Positions 1-10,864 of a DNA stretch of 64,000 bases are shown in pieces (position 1 is the first letter of the stretch; every line of letters starts with the position of its first letter). Below the pieces are notes generated by a model, which saw only the letters and a list, made by a program, of their open reading frames with translations, was not told where the DNA came from and did not search any database. Both the position numbers and the translations under genes were made by a program. The DNA lies in contig NW_017265138.1 in assembly GCF_001638985.1 (NCBI RefSeq), positions 682,001-746,000 of the forward strand. The letters run 5' to 3'. Origin of the DNA: Phycomyces blakesleeanus NRRL 1555(-) (taxonomy: Eukaryota > Mucoromycota > Mucoromycetes > Mucorales > Phycomycetaceae).

Positions 1-2439
1 AATTTGAAGCCACTAAATATTCCTATGGGAGTCAACAAAGTGATCGACCTTTCGATACAAATACTTTTAACTTTTAAATATACACGGACTCAACTCTTCT
101 CAATCTCTTAAATTCAATTAGCAAACTTAATTTGAGCTAGAATATAAAACGATTACCCATACTGTTTAGCAAAATGTGCTAGATCTAAGAAAATACGTTA
201 TCCCTGACCAAAGTCAAACGGAATTACTGTCACCGATATTACAGCAAGAGATATAAGAAATGCATTCTACCATATGCTTAAAGTATATAATATATAACCT
301 ATTTTACTAATGATCAAATTTTGAGACGAATGAAGGTATTAATCACAATAGTTTTTTTTCAATTATCGATAAATATTACACACAAATTGAATGATCTTAC
401 ATATACAGTGAATACAGAAATACGAAATATCTTCGTGAAGGAAACGTAAACAGAAAATATCACATAATGGATATGCTATATCCATGGTCAAATCAAAGCT
501 TATTCTCTCTATTGAGAAAGTTTTCAAGGATTGTATTTTAAGTAAGCACACAAAACATTTAGAGAAATGGTAAAAAGTTGTTATCGGGATTGTTGAATTG
601 AGGTTCATAGTTGTCAAAAAAAACAGATCAAATAATGCTTAGTACCAACAATTAAAATTATTACTCCCAATAAATCTTGAAAAATATTTCTTTAACTTCA
701 CAAGGAGTTTATTAAGGTTGGCAAGAATATATATTTACATTAAAAAGTAATATTTCATAAAATTATATCGCATATATACATCTTTTTACCATCTATCTAA
801 AGTCTCGGTATTTGTAGATTTGGTGTTGATTAATAAAATGCGCAATAATCTGGGTCGGTCTTTTTGTACAATAGGGGACATCAATTGTCAATATTCGTCG
901 TTATTTGAGAAAACAGTTTGAAAAGTTCCTCTAGCCAATAAGACTCGTTTAGTATGGATTCCCTAATAATTGCAAAGAATACTTGTAAATTGAAAGTACC
1001 TTTTATTTTTTCTTATTTTTTTTTAATTTTCATAATACAAAAAAAAATTAAGTAGGAGCTATTTAATAAGTCAGTTATTTGTATTCCATACTGAAAGTGC
1101 AAAATGTTAAATAGTTTAATAAATAGATAAATATTTTGTTTTTAATATATCTCTAATAAGGAGTTATATCTTAAGTAGATATTAGTTCTTAAATATGGAC
1201 TACATAGTAGCTCTCACTCATAAATAAATATATCCTTTGGGAGGCTTATATATTTCATATGTTGATAAAAGAATATGGGCGCATTTTTTGTTCAGAACCC
1301 GATGTTTATTTTATGCGCCGTGACTTTTACTTTTACGCCCAGATGGCTTTGACGAAAAAAAAAATTCTTTTAAAACGGGGGAGTGAATAGATTTTTTAAT
1401 TTTCTTCTTTACTCGCGGTTTGTATCTTCTCCATTTTAATTGATACAGTAAAATCAGATATTATCATTCTATCTTGTACAAAGATGCAAGTCAATACTAA
1501 GCTGTGGTCCCGGTAATTATGCTTAATTATCGATGCGGTATAGAGCTTGTCAGTCTATGCCTCGCGTATTTCGTAGGGATCTGAGGGTTTCCTGCTATGC
1601 GTGTTCGATGTTAGATTGTAGTCATCTCAAGTCTTCTGCGCATGACGTGGCATTTGTAAGCGGCCTTAATTTCTCAACCTCGGTTGGGGAGAAGATCCTG
1701 TTGCATAATCTGATTGTAATGTCGATGGCGGATGCTGCTTTTTTTCTCTTATACAAAACGTGGGAAACTCTGAGGGTTTTCTGACTTAAACGCTTGGTGG
1801 GACGTAGTGGCGAACACACCTTACACTTTTGTGTGCTAGCCAGTGGCTCTATCTGCCTAGTGGCTTATTAAGGTGATAATAATCTCCAACCGAGTCTCTC
1901 TCGTTTTTGCGAGAGAATCTTGAGCCGACCATACCTCAAGATAAGCAATATTTTTATTTATAGCAGGTATGTAATAAATAAATAAAAACATTCATTGACA
2001 ATATACTAATCTTAACTTTTTTGAATATTTAGATAAAGTAAAGCCAAGGTAACCACCTTGAACCAGCTCAGCAAAGTTCTTAGACTTGAGCGTTCACCTA
2101 CTTTAATTGTCTTTTTTTTGTTTTTTTTAATCAATATATAAAAGACCTTAATAAAGTCAAAGTTACATATACTTTATTTAAACAAATGAAGTGAAATAGT
2201 ATATAATATTATACGCGTTTTTTAAATCTATCTATTAAAGTCAACTCTAGTTTTGAATTACTCTGTCAAAAGATTAAAGACTCGCAATCTAATGCGTTTT
2301 GACACCCACAAAAAATAAAAGCAAGAGCATTGCTTTCTTCCTCATTTTAATAATCTAATCCAACATGCAAGTCACATCATTAGAAAACGTTCGCAGCTCA
2401 TATTAAAGGTGTGATTCCTATAAACACGAATGCATTATG
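1..2439. other. A+T-rich stretch without an intact gene
   Basis: I see no gene here. Short reading frames exist but none has a recognisable domain, a credible splice structure or protein-like composition. The only part that differs in composition is the island at 1500-1945, listed separately. The right end runs into the transposase relic that begins near 2440. Confidence 0.6.
1500..1945. other. Less A+T-rich island, possible element remnant
   Basis: This segment is visibly less A+T-rich than its flanks. It holds overlapping open frames on both strands, none of which I recognise. Near its right end, TCTCTCG and CGAGAGA form a 7-bp hairpin around a short T-rich loop (about 1898-1919). The composition break and the absence of introns suggest an old inserted element, perhaps the 3' end of a retroelement, but no reverse transcriptase motif is visible. 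The identity is a guess. Confidence 0.25.
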
Positions 2440-3301
2440 TACATCCATTTAACAGGTTTCGGTGCAACCCAGATTTCATCGGTGGTTACCATGAGTCTGA
2501 CCAATGTCAAATGCACCACTAAAAGAGTTATTAAACATAATCTCGAAATCATAGAAAAGGGGTTTGAAGGGACTCATTTACCTCATATTCTAGGCTGTTA
2601 GCTTTTTTAAAGATGAAAATACTCGTCTGTAGAAAGACGATAATCAATTGTCTCAAGAGGTTGGGCTTCGGATCATATATCATAGCTCATAAGCCAATCT
2701 TGACAGATGACCAACGAAGGAGTATATTTTGGTTAATTAATTATAATTTACAGTCAAATGTGATGATAGAGAAGCCAAAGTTATCAGAGAAGTTGGCGAA
2801 AGGTTCAAGAAAGAAAATATAATCGAGGAAACCTAGTGAGGAAGGCGGAAGGGTAGTGTGATGATTTGGAGCTGTTTTTGAGCCGACAGTGATTAGAGTT
2901 TTTGGTATTCCTAGATGGTAATATACACCAAAATCAATAAGTGAAAACTTTGGCTTACAGCTTTCCTTCCTTCGTTCAAAAATTATTTGTGGGGACAGAG
3001 CAGGTACCTCGTATTTCAAGAAGAAAAAGCTAGCTGCCACACCAGCTCTTATTCAAGGTGGTGGAAAGGCAACCATGATGAGATTTGGATTTTAGCTACT
3101 GAACAGCCCAAAACCTGAATCTCAACATAATTGAGCGCCTCTGGTGAGCTATCAAGATATATACGAGTAATTAGATAGCCAAAATTATTTATTTAGATAA
3201 TTTGAAAGTTGTCATGCAACAAGAGTGGCAAAGAATAGACGAACTTTTATCAACTCTGACAGGCAGTATGTAATATTAATACCAAGGAAGGTCATAACAA
3301 A
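2440..3301 (+). pseudogene. Decayed Tc1/mariner transposase
   Basis: Pieces of a Tc1-like transposase lie in order but in shifting frames with stop codons. First comes a helix-turn-helix end (CLKRLGFGS..AHKPILT, about 2650-2710). Then follow a degenerate GGxSVMIWSCF block near 2850, a QEEKASCHTS-like block near 3020-3050, an IIERLW block near 3130 and a C-terminal QEWQRI...TKEGHNKY block at about 3218-3300. Intact family members are about 340 residues with a DDE catalytic triad; this copy cannot encode that. A possible 3' terminal inverted repeat ends near 3472 (GACGGACTG followed by TA), but I could not find its partner upstream. Confidence 0.7.
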
Positions 3302-4436
3302 TATTAATATTTTATTTATTTTTATATTTCAATAACAAGCATGTGTATCATATTGCATTGTGTTTGAAGCTCGAAGGCTTTGGTGATGGACAATTGCATG
3401 TTGAAGATAGGCCATAATTTCTCGTGCGTTTTTTTAGGCTCAAAGGTCGAAATGTTTTTGACGGACTGTACATAATTGCAGGAAATAACAGGAATTGAAA
3501 TTTAACTTTGCATATATGACAAAGTTATGAACCTTAAAACATTTCCTAAGAACTTTATATATTCCCAGTAATATCATATCTTTTAGAAAACATGATATTT
3601 AGAGCCCTAAACTTATATATTCTCTTTAATACTTTAATGACTTTTACGGGTACTGCCAGCAGCTTTTGCATTGCCCTAAAACTGCATACTTGAAAGAAAG
3701 CCATTTTTCTTAATCTTCTAATATTTTTTTTAAAAAAGGATTAAATCCATCAAATAATCGTGTATTTGGCTGATAAGATTAGGCTTGAATGAGATTGTAG
3801 AGTATTAAATAAAATTTATAAATTAGTTAATAATCTATACATCCTTGGTATCGCATAAGAAAGAAGTGTAAATAATAAAATTAGGAGACAGAAAATCAAT
3901 ATACACTAAATATTATTACTAAAAGTCATCATTGCGTTTTGTAACAAAGGCTAATAGAAGTCTAGATTGAATATTCGTAGATTTAATTGGGCATATAGAC
4001 TTTTATTTGATTTTGTAACCACTCGAATAATTTTATCAAATTTCCACTTACAACTATCAGAATAAACAACAGTTTTCATTTCGATATTAGACTTAAGGCT
4101 TCAAAATAAACTTGGGGCGTTCTAAGCAAGTAATAGTAAGTTTATTTGACATTAAATTGATTCTAAAGTTATTGATACTCTTTGCAATCTTTTCTCTATA
4201 ATGCGTATTTTCTTGTCTGTTCAAGGTTGACCACTCCCATGGTAAGCAGGTTCGATGCCTTATTAAGAAATTTTTGTAGGGTTTAAACAAGACTCCGCAT
4301 TGGCCGCGTCAGCAACCGTCATAATTTAGATACCGCAAATGTAACGTCAACATATAAGATACAAGCATGGGCAAGGGCAAGAGGAATTAATTGATTAAGT
4401 TTCTTCCTTTCTTCAAACAATTTCTCAATAACCATA
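3302..4436. other. Spacer between the transposase relic and the small Cys gene
   Basis: A+T-rich DNA without a supportable gene. The first 170 bases are probably the 3' end of the decayed element. A pyrimidine-rich stretch (TTTCTTCCTTTCTTC, about 4399-4413) precedes the start of the next gene and is probably part of its promoter or leader. Confidence 0.5.
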
Positions 4437-4633
4437 ATGTGCTACCGTACTCCTTGTTCTAAATGCGGAAAGACTACCTGGGCCGGTAATGTCCCTTAAT
4501 TACCAATCCGAATCATTACTAAATACATTTTTTTATATCTTAAGGTTGTGGCAAGCATATCGATCAAGCTCTCGCTGGTTTGAGCCCCGAAGAGATTTGC
4601 CAGTGCAAGGAACCTCAGCCTGAGAAGAAGTAA
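4437..4633 (+). CDS. 45-residue cysteine-rich protein, two exons
   Basis: Exon 1 is 4437-4485 and exon 2 is 4545-4633. The 59-nt intron starts GTAATG and ends TTAAG, and splicing gives an uninterrupted 45-residue protein. The product begins MCYRTPCSKCGKTTWAGCGK and ends with a CQCKEPQPEKK tail. Six cysteines include a CxxxxCxxC start and a CxC near the end, suggesting a small metal-binding or redox fold. From memory, very short proteins with the same CxxC...TWAGCG...QAL core occur in fungi, plants and bacteria, so this looks like a conserved family of unknown role rather than a chance frame. The function is not known to me. The gene converges on PHB1, with about 240 bp between stop codons. 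Confidence 0.8.
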
Positions 4634-4873
4634 ATCTCGCTCCACAAAAGCTTTTTACCTTTCCCATTCGATCGAGAAAACATCATGAAATCTAAATATA
4701 TATATGTAACAAGGTGTTCAATCCAATAAACAGCCCATCTGTTTGGTTCCTATATTTTCCCAAATTCCATACAATAAACAAATCTTTTTTTGTTTTTCAT
4801 TTCTTTTTTTTTTGGTTCCATGTCTTTTTCATTTTTATTTTTGATTTGCACCGTTTGGTCATTGTCTAAGTAT

Positions 4874-5939
4874 TTAAGCGTTGAGGTTGTAAAGCATGTT
4901 GTTGCCACCCTCTCTGTTGCTGGGCAAGTATGTGACGTTACGGGAGTTGGCCAAGGTCTGTGCAATCTCCTTTGAGGCCTCAATACGTCTGAAAGCAATG
5001 ATACTGTGGAGCCCAAAAACAAATAATACAATTAGTCATAATTTCCCAATGTACAAGATATATTATATATATATATATATTTAAATTTACCCAGCACCAG
5101 CCTTCTCCAAAGAGTCAGAAATCAATTCAGCAGCCTGAGCATCACCCTCAGCACGGATAATGGCAGCCTGTCTCTCCTGCTCGGCACGCTCGACAATGAA
5201 CTTTGCACGCTCAGCCTCCTGCTGGGCAATCTGCTTCTGCTCAACAGCGTTGGTGAACTCCTTACCAAAGGTCATATGGGTCTACAAAAAAATCATGTTA
5301 GACAAAATCACAGGATGTATTATAGCTCAAATTACGTACAATAGAGACATCATCCAAAGCAATGTTGAACTCTCTGGCACGCTTGTAGAGCTCCTCGCGG
5401 ATTCTGGCAGAGACGACCTCACGCTGGGTGATCAACTCACTAGCGTCGAACTGGGCAACAACAGCCTTCAAGACTTCGTTACCAATGGAGGGAAGAACTC
5501 TCTCATCGTAGTCTTGACCGAGGTTCTGGTAGATAGCAGGCAACTGCTTAAGCTCAGGGCGGTGGAGAACACGGAGAGTGAGTGAAATCATCTGCATATC
5601 CTTGGAACCAGTGGTGGTAGAGATGTTGCGAGGCTTGGTACGAGTATCGAACTGAATAGCGCGCTGGAGCCAAGGTACAAGGAAGTGAGTTCCCTCACCA
5701 ACCGACAAGGGCTTGACACCCTGAATACGGTCAAAAATAACAGCACGGTGGCCACCCTGGACTATAAGTCAATGTGTCAGAAGTGCAAACTCTTTCTCCT
5801 TATTTTTTTTTTTAAATTTGAAATGAAGATTTTTGACCACAAAAATAAACTTACCATCGTACATGGCAGACTGAATGCCACCGATGGCAACGCTGACGGG
5901 AATGGCGTACTTGGCAATGGTCTGGAGCACGGCGGCCAT
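4874..5939 (-). CDS. PHB1: Prohibitin 1 (mitochondrial inner membrane)
   Basis: Four exons on the minus strand (5939-5855, 5761-5340, 5281-5091, 5003-4874) give 275 residues, the usual length for PHB1. The protein starts [20 protein letters not shown], a short hydrophobic N-terminal anchor. The SPFH/PHB domain follows, with the diagnostic [14 protein letters not shown] and the [20 protein letters not shown] stretch. A coiled coil rich in Glu, Ala and Gln ([20 protein letters not shown]) and a short C-terminal tail end the protein. Prohibitin 1 pairs with PHB2 into ring complexes of the mitochondrial inner membrane that stabilise respiratory subunits and restrain the m-AAA protease. Codons are strongly biased to C or G at third positions, as expected for a highly expressed gene. 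PHB1 fits better than PHB2 from the short N-terminus. Confidence 0.95.
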
Positions 5940-6883
5940 GGTTGATTATGTGAGAAGAGGTGTGTGCGTTTCTGCGACGTCAACTAAAAAAATAATAACA
6001 ACTACCCTAAAATTGCGTGACTGTTCTCTCCTGAGCAACAACCCCAGTCAGCAATTCTAGGCACACTACTTGAAGATCAAAGACATTTTTTTATCTTGAT
6101 ACATCTCTTCAATTGTGATATCTAATAGAAATGTATTTTATAAAAGAATACGTACAGAGTATAGCTTAAATTAATTAAAAGCGGGAAAACATAAGAAAAA
6201 GTACTGTAAATCGTTAATTTTGAATAAAAAACTTGGATTATTACAAGAGAATCTCTAAATTATTACCAAATACATCTCTTAAGTACTGTGTGCGCCAAAC
6301 ACAGTTTTTAATAATATATAGCGTTCATTCAAGTCCTCGTATTTCTCCGTAGTGCTAAAAGTCTTTGGATAAAATGTTTTTCTATTTTAACAATAAAAAA
6401 AAGATATCCCGAATTTCCATCATAACATCAACCATATACTTCTTCAATATAATCAACGCGTGCTGATGTGATTCCTTTAAGAATGCGCACAATAGCTTAG
6501 AACAGAGTTATTTTTCACCGTTTGAGAGTGGGATGTAAAGAAGTAAAAAGAGTAAAAGATATTCAGTTTTGGAAAAGAAAACCCTATCTCTGGGATTATC
6601 GCTTTTAAAGAATCCTTTGACAGGTCGGTGATTCATTTTCATTTTACTCTCACAGCCTGTCCCACCGCATCCTCAGTGGTTGGGTACACACACGCAAAAG
6701 TGCAAAAATACAATAAACATATATATACACCTGTGTGCATGTGTGTACATGCACGCGTGTATTCTTATTAGTGCACTGTGGTTTAGTGATAGAGAGCAAG
6801 AAGAGGCTTAGAGTACTATTTAATCTCCGTCAACCAAGGAAAGAGAAGCCAGAAGAGAATGAGACAAGACACCACCGCCAGCC
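5940..6883. promoter_or_regulatory. Divergent promoter region of PHB1 and PIG-X
   Basis: About 940 bases separate the two divergent start codons. The stretch is A+T-rich with CA/TG-rich microsatellite near 6690-6760. I see no further gene. A short upstream reading frame overlaps the PIG-X start; it is reported separately. Confidence 0.45.
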
Positions 6884-6900
6884 ATGAAGTACTCGGTTGA
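6859..6900 (+). promoter_or_regulatory. Upstream ORF overlapping the PIG-X start codon
   Basis: An ATG at 6859 opens a 13-codon frame ending with TGA at 6898-6900. It is out of frame with the PIG-X ATG at 6884 and overlaps it by 17 bases. If the leader of the mRNA includes 6859, scanning ribosomes must pass this start first, which could reduce translation of the main frame. Whether 6859 lies in the mature leader is unknown. Confidence 0.4.
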
Positions 6901-7525
6901 ATCTACGCCGACGGCAGCCAGCAGTCTCCATCCTCATCTACACACTTCATTAACTATCGAACAACCTCAGACAAACTGTTACTTCGACCTTCTCTACGAA
7001 TTGCCACCAAGTGTATTTGTGGATCCTAACCAACTTACTAGCCTTTATCGTCAAGTTGCGGTGTACGGCGAGACTGATTTGGAAGCACCACTGGAACATG
7101 TTCAAGAAAAACGGGGTAGTGTAGTCCATCTACGCTTCTCTTCATTACCTTCTGAAGTAGATCTTCCACTTCATCTACGCTACCAAAGTCCTTCAATTTA
7201 CAGCAGCTATCGTCCTATTACCATTCCTCGCCCTCTCGCAGGCTGGACCTGCACCAATTCACCAGGATTTCCTCCATTGTTGACGAATACACTGACCCTC
7301 CTTCCGCACAATACGTCATATGCTACATTTGACCCTATTCCTCAAGAAAATTCTAAATTAACGCTTCAAGTACCCGTAGGTCGTGTAGGGGATATGAGTA
7401 TTGTTGAAATAGGCACACTTGGATGTGTAACCTTGGGTACTTTGTGGATTATGGTTGCATTGTGGGCATCAATCATCAAAAGACGCCGATACGAAGCCAA
7501 AGGCAAGAGAAGAAAGTCAGAATAA
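6884..7525 (+). CDS. PBN1: PIG-X/PBN1 family, GPI mannosyltransferase I subunit
   Basis: A single-exon frame of 213 residues. PIG-X/Pbn1 stabilises the catalytic PIG-M subunit that adds the first mannose to GPI anchors in the ER lumen. The family signature is the lumenal beta-rich region with VDLPLHLRYQSPS followed by a Pro-rich stretch, then a single C-terminal membrane segment (about residues 178-203, TLGCVTLGTLWIMVALWASI) and a basic cytosolic tail KRRRYEAKGKRRKSE. No N-terminal signal peptide is visible; either the protein inserts without one or a short upstream exon is missing from this model. The stop codon lies only 53 bp from the VPS27 stop on the other strand, so the 3' ends probably overlap. 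The assignment rests on the LPLHxRYQ motif and topology. Confidence 0.7.
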   Translation: MKYSVESTPTAASSLHPHLHTSLTIEQPQTNCYFDLLYELPPSVFVDPNQLTSLYRQVAVYGETDLEAPLEHVQEKRGSVVHLRFSSLPSEVDLPLHLRYQSPSIYSSYRPITIPRPLAGWTCTNSPGFPPLLTNTLTLLPHNTSYATFDPIPQENSKLTLQVPVGRVGDMSIVEIGTLGCVTLGTLWIMVALWASIIKRRRYEAKGKRRKSE

Positions 7526-7578
7526 GAATTGGAAAAAAAGATGTTTATTTGAAATACAAAACAATGCAAATAATATAA

Positions 7579-7753
7579 TCACAGATCGATCAAAGGAGCC
7601 TCTTCAACATATTGTCTGTGGGCCTGTTGAGATATAATATGGAAAGCTTGAGGCTGAGGCTGGTTGTCGTGTGTAGTAGGTGGTGTGTACCCTGGGTTTA
7701 CTGCAGGTGTAATCTCATGCGCTGCTGCCTGTTGAAGATATTGTTGAGAATAT

Positions 7754-7787
<34 letters not shown>

Positions 7788-10059
7788 GTTGTTGCTGCTG
7801 TTGCTGTTGTTGCTGCTGTTGCTGTTGTTGCTGTTGTTGCTGCTGTTGCTGTTGTTGCTGTTGTTGAATATATTGACGTTGCTGCTGTTGATATTGCTGC
7901 TCTGCTAAAAAGCTTTCAGCTGCATGTTGTGAAGTTCGACGTTGCTGAGCCATCGTTTGTGCTGCCCTTTGTTGGTCACCAATATTTTGTTGTTCTTGTA
8001 ATAGTCTCTGCTCATCAGTATACTGAGTTGGAACAACTTGTTCTGGTTGCTGCTTTACTATAAGGCGCGCATGTTGATGAGCTGCTAGTTGGGCTTGCTG
8101 CTGAGGGGTTAGTACTACTGGGCTGGTGCTATGTGGATAATGTCTTGGAAGCGGATACTGAGCTGATGTAGCGTCAGATGTAATTGGTGGGGTTTGTGGG
8201 GCTTGTGGAAATTGTGGTATGTTCGCAAAAGATTGGTTTTGTGGAAATTGTGGTGGTTGTGGAAAGGGAATTTGCTGTGAAGTCCCGTAGGGTTCATAGG
8301 GCTGGTGAGTACCTCCATTATAACCTGTGTAGGTAGCTAAAGATGGATGTGCTATTTTCTTCTGAGAGTTTGCAAGGCGCTCTTCCAATAATCTGTCGTA
8401 TGAGCTGATGGCTGCATTTAATTTTTCATGAAACTCAATAAACATCCCTGAAAAAAAAAGCTAAATTTAGTCTTTCATTGTCCAAATTATATCAAATTCA
8501 TGGTTCTTACTGTGTTTACGGCTAACTTCATCCAGATTTCTGACAAGTTTAGGCTGGAGAGTACCGATTTGTGTATACAAGTTGTTGACCTGTGTATCTT
8601 TAGATACATCTTCACCAGATGCATATATTCGCTCCATAAGAGTAGAGAACAATTGTATGTTTTCCATCTCTACAGTAACCATATCTGAATTTTTCTTTAC
8701 GCTGCTCATCGACCCTCTTCCTCCTGAATTTTCTAAATCTTTTAAAGACGCAGCAACAGCAGCTTCAAAATCAATTTCTTCTTGTTCTTTTATCTGCTCA
8801 GTTGTCTCTGGCTCCTTAGTAAGTTTGGTTTTTACGTAGCCGCTTCCATGTCCTTGCATATTTTCAGCTTCCTGGAGTGAGAGTTCAATAGCCTTTTTTA
8901 TATCGTCTTCAAAAGGATCAGAATCTACAGCAGCAGAGTCTGCAGTGGTAACGGTGGTAGTGGTAGTAGTAGTAGTAGTGGCTGCTAGCCCAGTAGTACT
9001 ATTATTGTTGTTTGGACGTTTCTGTGGTTGTACAGAAGCGTGTTTTGAGGACGCATCCTTTTTTGTGATTTTGGCTAACTTGAGCTTGATATAACACCCA
9101 TCGCATACTCTGACTTCCTCTGGAATAGCAAGATGTGGCAAAGGCATATTTTTTGATGAACACTGCTGGCAAAAAGTATCTCCGCATTGTCTGCAATGAT
9201 GCTATAATAGTAGTATAAGCAAGTGCTGCTTATATTTAATCTATCTTACCTTTCTATTGGTCATTGTAAATGCAACTCTGCATCGCTCGCATACTTCAGA
9301 ATCCGTCCATTCTGGTGGCTATTGTTGACAGTATATCAGTGAATTATATTATTTACACACTGCATAAATGTATATTTCTATAAGTGTATATACCGCAGAT
9401 GTCTCCAGCATAATAGAATCAATGGGCTCAGTAACAGGTGGAAAAACGTAACCTTCTGCTCTTAATAGACTATATGTGTCTGTCATGTACGATAAGCTTG
9501 GTTTGGCCTTTGCTGCCAAACCCCATGTTTGTATGGCAGTCAAGATCCTTTTCTTGACGTCCAAATTACAGATAGCCTACAAGATTGATTGATGAGATTT
9601 TTTTTTATGATTTGTGAAGATAATATTGGTGTAAGCAGTGCTTACTGGAGATCTAAGAAGACGAGTAATTTCATCCATGTATTCTCTGCTTGCAATTTCA
9701 CGCACAAATGGATCACCCCCGTTTTTGACACAGGTGTCTGTAAGCTATATTTATATTAGTTTGGTGAGTTTGTCTATTACACACCAAAAAAAAACTTACA
9801 TTAATTGTCATCAAGACGACATTAGGATTCTTGTGGTTCAATCTACGCTTTAATGTTCGCATTGCATCTCTAGCATTCACACGTTTGCTTCGTATCTGGT
9901 CGCTGATATCAAGATAGAGAACAAGATTATCTTGACCGGTTGGAAGCAGCTCAGAGGTTGCATTCTCTGCTCAATTCAAATCAGCAATTGCTAATAGTAA
10001 TAAATAGTAATCTTACCAACAAGGTCATCAAAAGCATTAGAACCCCACCAGGATGACAT
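7579..10059 (-). CDS. VPS27: Vps27, ESCRT-0 subunit (VHS, FYVE, UIM, poly-Gln)
   Basis: Seven exons (10059-10017, 9966-9800, 9744-9646, 9576-9394, 9318-9250, 9201-8511, 8447-7579) encode 706 residues. An N-terminal VHS domain covers about residues 5-150. A FYVE finger follows (about 166-228) with WTDSEVC, NRKHHCRQCG and VRVCDGC, all elements needed for PI3P binding. Two ubiquitin-interacting segments come next ([15 protein letters not shown] and [15 protein letters not shown]), then the helical GAT-like region [20 protein letters not shown]. The tail holds about 36 glutamines (residues 612-647) and ends APLIDL, a clathrin-box-like motif. Vps27 with Hse1 collects ubiquitinated cargo on endosomes and recruits ESCRT-I. 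The gene is divergent from MTA1 and convergent with PIG-X. Confidence 0.93.
7758..7865. repeat. CAG/CAA glutamine repeat in the VPS27 coding sequence
   Basis: Mixed TTG/CTG triplets on the plus strand read as CAA/CAG on the minus strand and encode a run of about 36 Gln. The mixture of both codons suggests selection for the peptide and some stability against slippage. A long plus-strand frame of leucines is only its shadow. Confidence 0.9.
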
Positions 10060-10864
10060 TGAAAAGAAAGATGATGTCTATTTAGAATCCCGACACCCCT
10101 TCTTTTTTATGCTCTTTTTTTATTTTTTATTTTATTTCGACCAAAAGAATTACACTCGTGACTTTGGAACACTTATAACTTCCAAGAAGGCAGGAAAGTA
10201 ACGATTGAATTATAGAAATCCACGCGAGGATAATTTGCTACTTATTAATTCGTAGAAGACAAATTTAATTGTTTGTCCTGCCTAATTACATTTGACCATG
10301 TTAATTAGAATTGCTATTGCTATTGCTCTCTGTGCGCCATAATTGGCGTATGTATAAATTGCATTTACTTTTATCCAAGGAGCAAAATAGACATATTACT
10401 ATACGAAAAAGGTTTTCAAAAAGATTGTTCAAATGAAATATCCTTATTTTTTTATGTAATCTCTAGTAAGGTTGCATAAACACTGTCATTAAGTCAACAA
10501 AGATTTCTATTTGAATACAAATTAATTAAGCGTGATAGTCTACTATTGATAGTGCAATTATATAAAAGCTACATATTTTACTGATCTTCAATATTATATG
10601 ACAACTTATTGGGAGCCATACAGTCAATATCTTTTACAGAAAGGCATTTCATTTCAATATTCTCCATATTTTTAAATCAATTATAGATAAAATAAAATAA
10701 ACCCCGCTAAGATAATGTCCGTGTTGCGCGCGTCGCGCCTATTATAGGTTAATTCATAGAAAAGAAGCGCGAGACTGACAAGTCGCCATACCAAACAGCC
10801 AAAGCGGGGAGGCAAGAAAGACTGACCGTCAAATTATTTTTTACAATCTTGAACAAACACAACA
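10060..10864. promoter_or_regulatory. Divergent promoter region of VPS27 and MTA1
   Basis: About 800 A+T-rich bases between two start codons. The notable element is a CpG-rich patch at about 10722-10740 (TGTTGCGCGCGTCGCGCC), roughly 130 bp before the MTA1 start. It resembles E2F/MBF-type CGCG cores that drive S-phase genes in fungi and animals. No gene is seen. Confidence 0.4.

Noticed and set aside
4240..4260. B-box-like GGTTCGATGCC
   Set aside because: No A box or cloverleaf can be drawn upstream.
7612..7908. Plus-strand leucine-rich frame of 98 codons
   Set aside because: It is the complement of the VPS27 glutamine repeat.
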